From Denticeps clupeoides (Eukaryota; Chordata; Actinopteri; Clupeiformes; Denticipitidae), in assembly GCF_900700375.1 (NCBI RefSeq), contig NC_041711.1:23572061-23636060 (forward strand): a stretch of DNA of 64,000 nucleotides, read 5' to 3'. How positions within the stretch are numbered: position 1 is the first letter of the stretch; the number at the start of each line of letters is the position of its first letter. The notes below the pieces were generated by a model that saw only the letters and a list, made by a program, of their open reading frames with translations, searched no databases and was not told where the DNA came from. Below, one piece after another: positions 12,431-29,302 of this stretch. Made by a program: the position numbers and the translations under genes.

Positions 12431-12755
12431 AACATCCCAGTGAATGTGATTCACATATGTGAATGTATGTAATGAACATGTAAACATAAGTAAAATTAAA
12501 AGTAATTAAAACTAACACAAACACACATTCTCATCTGGTATTTTACTGTTAAAATTATTTCCACATAAAGGTATACATAATACATAATAAAACAAGTCAA
12601 TGTTCAAGTGTGTATTCCACAAACATTTCAAGAAATACGGCAAAAGAATTAGTCATTCAAAAACAACAAAGGGTTCCATTAAATGTAGAAAATCTGCACA
12701 CTGTATACCATGTCCAGTAAAAATAATCAGCAGCAGACAGGAAAGGGGGTCTCTC

Positions 12756-15700
12756 TCAGGCCAGCTTTTCAAGCAGCACCTCCACACCCTTTGAGTTTTG
12801 CATCTTCTGCAGATCAGGAACGAATGACTTTAGGGCTTCTCTCACCTCTGCAGCCACCCCTTCATTAGCACTCTGGAGGAGACTGAGGCAGGGGAATAAG
12901 GCAGAGAAACTTTACAGCTGTAACCATGACAACCAGGTCAAATTTCACCAAGTTGAAAAAGAAGACCTGCCCTCCTCCAACTCAAACTCCACCCAGTGAT
13001 CATAAGACAAAATCCATGAATGAATTCTGACATCTGGAAACTCTGAACAGATGCAAAGTATAAAACAGAACCTTTCCTCTGACTGAAAACAATGGAAAAA
13101 CAAATAGGCGCCATGTGAACGTGGAACGTGAATCTCTGCTGCTTAAGGTCTTAAAGCCTGGAGATTAACACTGAGAACAGCAACTGAGCCAGAGTGGGGG
13201 AGGAGCAAGCAAATGGAGCAAATGACAGGAGAAAAATGAGAGGAGGCGAGGTCCAGTGCTCGCTAGAGACTCAAGCATTTCTGTTTGTGTTAACCAGCTG
13301 TGCATAAGACACAGTTACACCTAATCCCTGTATACTGTCTGGAACTGTTCTCTCACATAACGGTTCTCAGTTTACACCAATTTCACAACCCGGGTAATTT
13401 ACCAGTCTACATTATTTAATTAAAATAATAAGAATTATCAGTGGTGTTACTGACCAGCAAAGCACAATGGCTCCTCGGTTGACAGAAGTCCAGGTCTTTA
13501 GCTTTTCCAGTCCCACTTTCTCCAGCAGAACCTGTGAGAAACATTCTGAACACACACATATCTACAGTGAAGAGATCAGCACAGCATCCCCGATGTACTG
13601 TGAAAATGGGCCGTTGAAATTACCTTCCCTGCTCGTCTCCTGAAGATGACGGTCCTGATCAATGAGCCATTTCAGGACCAGGTGGCCAGCAGGATGTTCA
13701 ACTATGTGTAGCTGTAAACAGACAAAGGTCACGTCCTCAGCTTTCTTAAACCAAATATCCCACACTCCTCATTCAGCTGCCAAGGTTTGTGTTCTTTTAC
13801 TCACTTTCTAATCAATCAATCAATGAAATTAGAGTTGGTAACTCACCTGGCTGTCGATTCCACCAGGTACAAACTCTTCTGCAGCCATTCCTGCTACCAC
13901 CTCCATTGCCGGTCGAAGGTCACCAACAGCATCCCTCAGAATGCAGCTGACCACCCCACACAGTGATTTGTCAATCACCATTGAGCAAGCGCTCTCACAC
14001 AAGTGCTTTAGCAGAGGCGGGGACACAGCCTCCAGCAGCTCCTGGCGCCGAATATTGACATCTTTCTTACTAAAAACACAAAAAGAAGAAAGATTACAAC
14101 CTGCCTTATATGTCATTTGTTATTACATAACATGAAGAAACAATGGTTTTAGTTGCAAGGCATGTTAGACACGAGGCATCTTGGTTCAAGTTTTTGTTTT
14201 ATCAAAAGCTGAGGGGAACCTGTGGGCATTGCCATCGCCTTGCTCCAGCAGGTGGATGATCTCTGGCAGCAGGTGGCCAGGGTCTCTTGGCCGGAGCAGG
14301 TATAGAAGCACCTTCCTCCCATGTTTATTGCTGATGATGTCGGACAGAGAAGCAATAAGCTCCTGGAAAGGACAAACAGAAATCAGGTTTAAGTAGAACC
14401 TGCGTGTGTATTTACTCCCACAGCAACCAACCAGAAGCTCCTCAGTTCAGGGCAGTTGCACGTTAAACCTTCAGCAAACCTGCTGACCAGACGTTAGAGA
14501 GCATTGCGGGGCTAGAGCAGAGGGGGTGGTCAGGAGAATCTCTCACCGATAGGATTGCTTGTTTCACCAGCTTTGTGTCATCAATGCAATCAAATGCAGC
14601 CAGAAGAACCAAATGCGCAAACTCCCCCTGAGAGACAAACATTAGTGGTCACCAGTGCTCTGTTTATGCTCAAATGGACGCATATGTTTTACATTACACA
14701 TATGATGTCACAAGCATAAAGTGTTAGACACTGCACCATGCATGTAAAAAACATGGGTAACTGGGGGAAAAGACATCTTACCATTGCAAACTTGTCAACG
14801 TATGTCTTCAAGGTTTTGACAATTACTTTTCGATCCTGAAACACAGTGTAACATTTGTAAACACAGACAATTTCTTCATTTGGACAGACATATATGCAAG
14901 GCGAGTTAAAAAATTCTCACCTTAGGTGTGCCATGCCACAGACAATACATGGCTACTCTGGCCCCATCGTGTGTATGTGCCATATACACCACAGCTTCTC
15001 TGATTGATTCAATCATTTCCTACAAAAGAGATTTAAATTAAATAATTGGAAACGTAAAGAAAAAAAAATAAAATAAAAAACAAACAAAAGCTCTTACTGT
15101 TCTCTGTTTAGCTGGAGCAAAGAGGAAAAAGTCTAGGAAGACCTTATGAACAAGAGAGTGTTTCAGTACAGCCTCCCTGGAATTAACCAATAAGAGTTGA
15201 TTTAAGTACTTTTTTCATAAACATTTTTGCCACTTCAGTCTCACTGGTCCAACAAAGGTGAATACAGTTATTAACATTGAGGTTATCCAGAGGACAACAT
15301 GCATAACTGACGATCAAATGTTAATTACATTACGTCTACTCACTTCTGTGCCATAGGAACCAGGGTTTGTTTAATTTCCTCCATAATGTTGCTCAGTTTC
15401 TCTGGATTGCTTTCCAGAACCTTGTCCAATGTGGGACAAACTGCAGACTAAAACACACAATTCATCTTTCTGAATATTTTCATATAGTTACTGACAGAGA
15501 GAACTTCTCGTGAGTTTAGTGAACGAACACAGGGTTTACTGCACTTACAAAATGCCATAAATACCATACATGTAGTTCTGCACGATTAATCTAATCGCAA
15601 TCGTAATCGCGATGTCAGCCTGTGCGATTACTTTAACGCAAAAAGCTGTGATTTAAATGATTAGTACATGGACTGGATCGGATATGTTGCCGATCCATTC

Positions 15701-18007
15701 TCTCAAAGTTTGCGAGCTGACTGAAGTCTCACATCTCGTGTCTCACATCTCAGTCGGATGTGACGTGTTTGGTCACATGACTTTCGATTCAGAGACATAT
15801 GGTTAGATGGCGCATGACGCGCTGCAGCGTACATATTGCTATAGGCTCTGCTGTGGCGTGAAGCATATACATGTCTATGGAGAGACGTGCTTAAAAATGC
15901 CTCACTCTTGTGCTGCTTGGGGCTGTACAAACCGCTGTATGCTCCAAACCAGATCCCGGGAGTTTACATTTCATAGGTAAGGCTGGACATTGTTTTGAAT
16001 ATATTTGGCCATTATAAAATCCAGTTTTATAAGCCTTAACCTTAGCTAAGCTAGCAAAGCTATGCATTCCTGTGTTCAAGTCAGCCTCCAAACAACGTTT
16101 TGGCTAAACGTAGGCATTAACTAGTTAGACTGTTCTTAGCTGTTTAGTTAACTTTTCTCAAACTTTGAAGGTTTCCTAAAGAAATTCACCTCAGTTTACA
16201 AATCTTAACCTTAGCTAAGTTAGCAAAGCTATGCATCCCTGTGTTCAAGTCATTTTATAATGGCCAAATATAATCAAAACAGTTGTTTAGCCTTACCAGG
16301 GTTGTAGTTCGACAGTAATGTAAAAAAGTTTGTGATTATTTAATTTTGTAGAATATTGTATTTTGAAAGCACAGGGCATTTCAGGTTGTTATAAGTAGTT
16401 TGTATGTTTCACTTTGAAATTAAACTTTTCACTATTAGTATGCGACTTTTCATTGATATACAAGCAAATGTCCTTTATCACATCGCAATCGCAATATTGA
16501 TCTCAATAATCGCAATATGTCTTTTTCCCCAAATCGTGCAGCCCTACATACATGTATTGAAAAAAACTCATATCCTGACCTTGAACACTTGGAAAGTATT
16601 TCCATAGAGCTCCTCTGTGAGCATGAGTCTCTGCGCCAGTATGGCCTTGTTGTTGTAGGCATACTCAACGATTGAGGAAGCTGATGAGTGCCGCAGCATC
16701 TGCCTCACTTTCCCTTTAAAAGCCACCATCACAGCAGCTACCTGCTGCTTGTTCCTGACAAACAGAACCCGTAGGCCAAAGTCAAAGTTTGGGTATCAGG
16801 ACAGAAAAAATATATACTTTCAATATAAAACAAACAAAAAAATGATTAAGATGTCTTACCCATACATTAGAAATTTCTTAACAATATTTCTGCCATATTT
16901 TGATTTACTCAACTCAACCAAATGATCTGAAACAATACAGGAAGTGCAATGCACATAAGTTTTGTTATTATTCCATAAAAGATTTTATGATAGTTATTAG
17001 TGTTTTTTGCATAGCAAAACAATGACCTTTGAGCTCTTCAAGCACATCTTGTCTCTGCTTTTCATTTGCAAACTGAATAAAACACTGCAGCACGCGTGTG
17101 GAGTCATGAGCAAAAGCAATCTGGAGAGATCCAAGTGGAGGGGGGGAAAAAAAAACAAAAAACATTTTTTTTCATTGTACATTAAAAATGTCAACACGTT
17201 TGTTTTAAAGGAGCAACCATATTGTTTTCTACATGAAACACTTACTGATTTGACCTTCCCACGGAGCATTTTGTGTAACTCCTTCATAAGTTCAGCCCGC
17301 TTCTCTTTGTTACAGTCTTTTCTGTTTGTAAAGAGTAAAGACATGATCTACAACAACTGATTGGATTACTGTATGCGAGAACCTTCATTTCTTTAACGAT
17401 TCGAAACGCAACAGAAAATACAGGGTACCACAACCCTGAACTCACCTTCTCAGAGACTCCCATACTTTCTTAGAATTTGCAACAATGCTGTAAATCTCCT
17501 TCATCTCATTCTGTTGTCGGTTTTGTTTAAGTATTTTTTTCTTCTCTTTAAGATCAGCCCACTTTGGTTTCTTTGCCTCTGAACCTGCAGACAGAACGAT
17601 GGGTGTAAGTAATACATTACTATTGAAGTGGGGCGCAAAAGTATTTTTCACCAGCATCACACACCATCTTGCTTTGAACTAGAAAGCTTTCTCTTTTTCC
17701 CCGGAGCTCCTGTGGTTTTTGTTAACTTCTGGGACTCTTTACTCTTTCCCTTCTTTTCAAACTTCTTTCCTCTGACTGCAGGATTGGGCTTGAAGGAACG
17801 CTTGCCTGGTTTACCTGCAGGTTCAAATGAATCAGTGTTTTTACAAATATCCAAACATCCAAATAGCCATTCACAAAAATCGTATAAACATTGAAATGTA
17901 ACGTGCTTAATAGTAGCATGCTTACCTGAAGAGGCACCATCCTCCCCTTTGAGCACGGACCTTTTCCCTGTCTTATACGAAAACGCTTTCTTTGGTTTCG
18001 CTTCCAT
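12756..18007 (-). CDS. pum3: Pumilio homologue 3 (nucleolar PUF-A protein)
   Basis: Nucleolar Puf-repeat protein related to yeast Puf6, acting in ribosome biogenesis. Seventeen coding exons in transcript order: 17926-18007, 17665-17814, 17446-17584, 17246-17321, 17027-17120, 16860-16926, 16580-16754, 15344-15447, 15098-15176, 14921-15019, 14782-14835, 14547-14627, 14220-14362, 13847-14069, 13624-13711, 13455-13545 and 12756-12882. All phases agree and give 623 aa (human about 648). The lysine-rich N-terminus is followed by AKKPKWADLK. The Puf region includes IAFAHDSTRVLQCFIQ, KYGRNIVKKFLMYG, HTHDGARVAMYCLWHGTPK and KHGRKVLLYLL. The C-terminus ends EVLLEKLA as in human. Exon 13 has a weak donor (GTTCCC). 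A THAP transposon lies 34 bp beyond the exon 7 donor. Confidence 0.96.
15573..16546 (+). mobile_element. THAP-bearing DNA transposon, internally deleted, with 8-bp target duplication
   Basis: The element is 974 bp and is flanked on both sides by CATACATG (15565-15572 and 16547-16554). Its ends are inverted repeats: the left begins TAGTTCTGCACGATT and the right, reverse-complemented, begins TAGGGCTGCACGATT. An ATG at 15897 opens MPHSCAAWGCTNR...FTFHR, matching the start of a THAP zinc finger (C-x4-C, then FHR), and meets a GTAAGG donor at 15977, the position of the conserved first intron in THAP genes. The rest of a transposase is absent. An 8-bp duplication fits P- or hAT-superfamily elements, both of which have THAP-bearing relatives. 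It sits in a pum3 intron on the opposite strand. Confidence 0.8.
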
Positions 18008-18300
18008 GCTGGTAAAGTTAACTCTGGAAAAAAACTACAGCGTTAGGCTCTACGTACCAGTCATTCAAACAATGTTCTACAAGCTAAAGTTGTTCAGTGA
18101 ACTAAATTCGCGGTGCATATGAAGTAGTTCATTTTGGTATTTAAAAGCAGTGATCGGCGCATACATACCAGATTCTGTCCTCCCATGTGTTCACAGCTGC
18201 ACGATCGAAACACGGCAACTCTAAACACGTGCCAGTGACCTGTCGTAAAACGACGTAAAATCCGCGTGTGCGCGAGAGTCATTTCCATGGCATTTTCAGC
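18008..18300 (-). promoter_or_regulatory. pum3: pum3 5'UTR and promoter region
   Basis: Sequence upstream of the pum3 ATG, with CpG dinucleotides concentrated at about 18190-18280 (for example GTAAAACGACGTAAAATCCG). No TATA box is evident, which suits a housekeeping gene. The boundaries are inferred. Confidence 0.35.
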
Positions 18301-18404
18301 TTCTGCAGAAGCAGTAATTTACATTTACAGAATTTATCATATTATAATATGAACAACTGCCAGCACCTAATGTAATGGCATGTAGTCCCCCTACTGATGT
18401 TTTA

Positions 18405-18490
18405 TCATTTACATTTACATTATTCAGACACCCTTATCCAGAGTGACTTACAATCAGTAGTTACAGGGACAGTCCCCCTGAAGCAACTTA
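18405..18490 (-). mobile_element. SINE family B, 3' fragment
   Basis: Reverse complement carries GATTGTAAGTCACTCTGGAT and the TGTAAATGTAAATG tail shared with the SINE at 25294-25485. The head is missing. Confidence 0.75.
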
Positions 18491-19011
18491 ACCAGTTTTG
18501 GTAAAAATTGGTAAGGATTTTGATTGGTGTGCCAGATTTCCTCAGCTTCCTCTGAAAGTAGTCTTTTCTGTGCTTGTTTGATGAGGTGTTGTCTGTTATG
18601 AGTCCAATTCAGATGTGCTGATGTAAGATAATGTCTTGTTGAAGTCTTGTTACCGACAATCACTGACTTGGGTGTGTCTGTGCAGAGGGATGATGTCAGT
18701 CCCAAGGGGAATAACTGTATTGAATGCTGAGCTCAATAAAAAGGATCCTCACACATGTGTCTCTGCCCTTCGGGTGTATGAAGACTGTTGTATCATCAGT
18801 GGACCCATTCTAGTGATAAGTATACTGTAGGGGGTTGAGGGTGGCTGGGAATGATTTCTGAAAGTGTGCCATTACTATTCTATCTATGGTTCAGGACAAA
18901 TAATATGACTTGAACAGACAGGATAACAAGACTGTTTATTATACATTTAGACAAAAGTGTTTTAACAATACATAAGCATTATGACGGGTATATGTTTCAT
19001 GGCATTTGTTT

Positions 19012-19208
19012 ATTTATTATGGCATTTATCAGACACCCTTATCCAGAGCAACTTACAGTCAGAATTTACAGGGACAGTCCCCCTGGGGACACTCAGGGTT
19101 AAATGTCTTGTTCAGGGACAAAATGGTTGTAAGTGGGGTTTGAACCTGTGAATTTCATATGAATTCTGGTTCATATGAAAGTGTGTTAACCACTAGGCTA
19201 CTACCACC
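19012..19208 (-). mobile_element. SINE family B, near full length, in the carm1l 3' region
   Basis: Reverse complement reads GGTAGTAGCCTAGTGG (box A region), then a GGTTCAAA box B, then the GACTGTCCCTGTAA core and a tail ending ATAATAAATAAAC. It lies about 55 bp downstream of the carm1l stop in the same sense, so its AATAAA-containing tail (19010-19019 on the complement) could serve as the gene's poly(A) signal. Confidence 0.8.
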
Positions 19209-19261
19209 CTATACTGGACTACTACCACTGGCTTGACTGGCAGACTGGTATCCACTGTGAC

Positions 19262-26039
<6,778 letters not shown>

Positions 26040-26415
26040 GTGAAATGTGATTTAGTTCAGCCCTGTGCTTGACTTAACTTTTGCAGTCGCTCAATCTAGG
26101 AGGAGGAGTCTTCGTGCAGGGTCACATGAGGCAAATATGGCATATTGTAGCACAACAGGGAAAATAGTCCATTTTGAATATTCACAGGGATGTGCATCAG
26201 TATATTTTAAAAGTACATTAAACTTGGGGTCTGTTTCCCGATTCATGAATTAAGTCTTATACTTTTGCAATCTAGGCCTTATCCTGAATTCCTTAACACT
26301 TTTTCAAAAGGCTTGCAAATATAAAACCCAGACATAGTTAGAAAAAGAATTTTTTTAATTCATTTGAGGGGGTGGGGGGCAATTACAGAAAACATTCATA
26401 AATAATCAGTAAGTC

Positions 26416-26967
26416 TTAAGTCTTCTGCAGAGATTCACTGCTCACCAGTATCCCAGGGTCTTCAAAGCTGTAATGGAAAAAAAAAAATCAAAATTAAGAA
26501 ACTGTAAAGAATAAACAGTCACAGAAGCCCCCCCCCCACTGCACCCTCATAATTATGCCTTATAATCTTTCCCAATATTGAGGTCAGATGGGTAGTGATT
26601 AGCCTATAATCATTGGGACAGTGCGTTGATCAAGAGCACGAAGCAAAATCCAAAGCAATGCTTACCATTGTTTGTAAAAACCTTCAAATGTCTCCTCCGA
26701 GAAACCTGAAAGACGACAGAGTGAAGTGAGCATTTTCAGGCTAGCAGAGCTCCGCGTGGGCTAAACGTGGGCAGCCACGTGTCCTCATACTACAATAGAG
26801 TAATCACGCTCTTCATTATGTGAACAGCAGAAAGGGTTTTAAATCATCGGACAAACAAAACGTTACTTAAAATTGGGGGAAAAAAACGAGCATTTACCGT
26901 CGAAATTATGTAGACATCCAATGGCGAAAACTTCAACGCCCGCAAAAATACACAAGTCCTTGCCGAT
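26416..26967 (-). other. Unidentified small spliced unit (putative short protein or ncRNA)
   Basis: Three segments have good splice signals on the minus strand: 26898-26967, 26666-26705 (CAG/GT...TG/GTAAGC), and a last one starting at 26467 after a long pyrimidine tract. Spliced, two frames stay open. One reads KDLCIFAGVEVFAIGC, then SEETFEGFYKQ, and ends SSESLQKT with TAA at 26416. The other begins in frame with an ATG near 27040 if a GTAATC donor is used, and ends at TGA 26442. Neither is recognised as a known family. A CCAAT-containing, moderately CpG-rich stretch lies upstream at about 27050-27200. It could be a small gene, an ncRNA, or upstream untranslated exons. No function is proposed. 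Confidence 0.3.
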
Positions 26968-27049
26968 CTACCCCCAACAACCAATAAAAACGAGGTTTAT
27001 AATCAAATAAACAGCTGCTACGAAGATTACAAAGACATTTGGTATAAAA

Positions 27050-27210
27050 ACTACTTTCGAACGACAGCGTGGACTGGCGGCCCGACAGAGAGAGAGTCGC
27101 TTCCAGCCCAGGAGCGAAAACGGCAGCTTCAAGAAGGAAGCAACGTAAAGGAGCCTGTAGCTGTCTGACCGACCAATCAGAAGAGACTTTATTGAACTGT
27201 GGGCGGGCCC
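27050..27210 (-). promoter_or_regulatory. Promoter-like stretch upstream of the unidentified unit
   Basis: Contains GACCAATCAG (CCAAT box) near 27170-27180, several CpGs and a GGCGGGCCC block near 27200. No TATA box is visible. Assigned to the minus-strand unit by position only. Confidence 0.3.
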
Positions 27211-29302
27211 GTTTTCGAGTTTGACTACGAAAAGTAGTGGCGAGGCAAAAAAAATGTAATTAACAGCTGACAATAAAATATACTGTTTAAGCGATAAATC
27301 TTAACAAAAATAACTGCAATTGTGCAGTACCCAATGTTTATTTGTCGACTGGTTGAATCGCCCAGACGATTCAATTCACATGTACTTAATTTGAAGATTT
27401 CATACACTGTTCACAAGCAAAATGGGCGAGAAAACCTTAAACCTGGAATTAGAACAAGACAAATATTCTCGTGGACAGAATTTTTCAAAAGGGGAACACT
27501 CAACAAACTCATAAATCTTTTTTAGATTACTGCCCCAGCTTTATAATAATTTTATTTATTTTATAATACTAGGATCTACTCTGTGGCTAAACATGAAATT
27601 ATGAGTGATTAATTTATCATGCAACATCTGTACAACATTCTGAGTCTCATATCATTGTGTGTGACAAAAATCATTAGATTGTGAAATACTTAAAAGAGAT
27701 TTTAATTTTCCCATTTTGTTTTAGTGATGGAAATAAAACATTAAATACAAACAGAAAAAGACGGTTACCAAAAACAGAGAGAACTTTTTTTTTTTTTTTA
27801 GAAGTCGCACTAGATTTTTGAAACACGTCTTTAAGATGTGTAGTAAAGGAAAACCTATTTACACATTAGTACAGGTACACTTTGTGGAAAAAAAAAAGCT
27901 ATTGCAAATGTTGAGTACAAAGAACGTTAATATTCTTTACAATATAGAATTATTTGTGTTAACCTGATGGGAGTACAGTTTACTTGTGTCAGCCACTGGT
28001 TCTGCATCGAACATTGGGAGAGCTGGAGAATCGAAACTCCTCTTTGCCTTGGGAGGCCGTCCACAAGGGACATGATTGTGCTTTGGGTTCATCAGCAGCC
28101 CTTTCAGAAAGATCCTTCCATGAAAGTGGTGCATGTACAGGCCCATCAGGAAGGTGAACCCCATCAAAGGTGTGGCAGAAAGCTTCATCTCAGGTCTGAG
28201 AGAATCCTGCTAACCGATCATGTGGAAGCCTACCAGAGCAGGGAAAAAGAAATGCCAGTTCTGCCGTACAGCCACAAGAGGATACCGCTTCATGGTAAAT
28301 GCATAGTAAGACATTCTGAAGCAAAAAATATTTTCCTATGTGAAACACTGGTGGAAAAAAAAGTTAATGAAGCCCTGAGACATAATTTGCTAGAAGTCTG
28401 GCATTATTAACAGTGCAGGGGATACAGGAAAACGTAGTGCGAGCGATCAACCTTCCGCTTTAGGGGCAAATATTTTGTTCTAAACAATCAAAGAACAACT
28501 ATCATGTTTTTTGAGTGTAAGAAATATTATTATGGAAAAGCCAATTAGTATCTTAGCAGTGTTATCCTGACATCCATCTGAAGACATCATGTGGATTGCA
28601 AACGAACATTATCAAAAACAACACAGTTTGATCTGATGTCTCAAAACTACCAGAGCAAATTTAATGCTGCACATAAGAAGCTCACAATGGAACAACTAAT
28701 TTAAGAGCCCCACACATATGCAAAATACAGATCCATGATCTGTATTAATAATTCCCAATCGTACACCAGGATGGAGTAAAATTATGAACTGGGTGACATT
28801 TTCAGTTCCTAACAAGCATTTTGGTTAACACATCTTACACCACTCCCACCAATCTAAATAAATACAGACCTAGGTGTTTAATTGTAGGCTACAGTAGAGG
28901 CTACTTACTGTACAAAATCATGATTGGTATTTTGCTGAATGTTGTGTAAAGGAAAGATTCTAAGCTTTAAGACGGAAGTCTGAAAACTGAGCACTAAAAT
29001 ACCAGTTAATGCCACAATAAATTAAAAAGCAATGAAAATGTGACAATACACCTACTTTAAAACTGTATATGATCAAAATGAACATTACACACAAATATAC
29101 TGTGCAGTCCTCCCGCTGAAAAGAAGCAGTGAAGCCAGGGGTTCAAGTCCAAAGAGTCTCTTCTCTCACCCCTGCAATTACAGCACTTGCCAGGATTTGG
29201 TGTCTTTAGAAGCCTTGTCCTCCATCATACTGTCCGCACCATCAAACTCCTCCTGAATGGTGGGAAATGACCCTTGCTGTTGCTGATGGCTGGTATCAAG
29301 GT
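27211..29302. other. Intergenic region before the lin54 3' end
   Basis: Mostly AT-rich DNA with simple runs (poly(T) near 27786-27799). One segment, 27967-28410, is described separately. The part from about 28430 to 29302 is probably lin54 3'UTR and downstream sequence; no clear poly(A) hexamer was found there. Confidence 0.4.
27967..28410 (+). pseudogene. ORF-like segment of unknown origin, possibly an old DNA-transposon remnant
   Basis: The + strand has a 147-codon open frame, and part of the complement (about 27937-28188) is also open. On the + strand two overlapping frames contain GKKKCQFCRTATRGYRFMV and then KCIVRHSEAKNIFLC, with WHY near the end. This spacing of cysteines and a terminal W-H loosely recalls the C-terminal zinc ribbon of piggyBac-type transposases. 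The resemblance is weak, no terminal repeats were found, and it could be chance. Confidence 0.25.

Noticed and set aside
15573-16546. Orthologue of THAP9, which lies near LIN54 and COPS4 in human
   Set aside because: The locus is in a pum3 intron, has inverted ends and a target duplication, and lacks the rest of the protein. It is a transposon copy, not the host gene.
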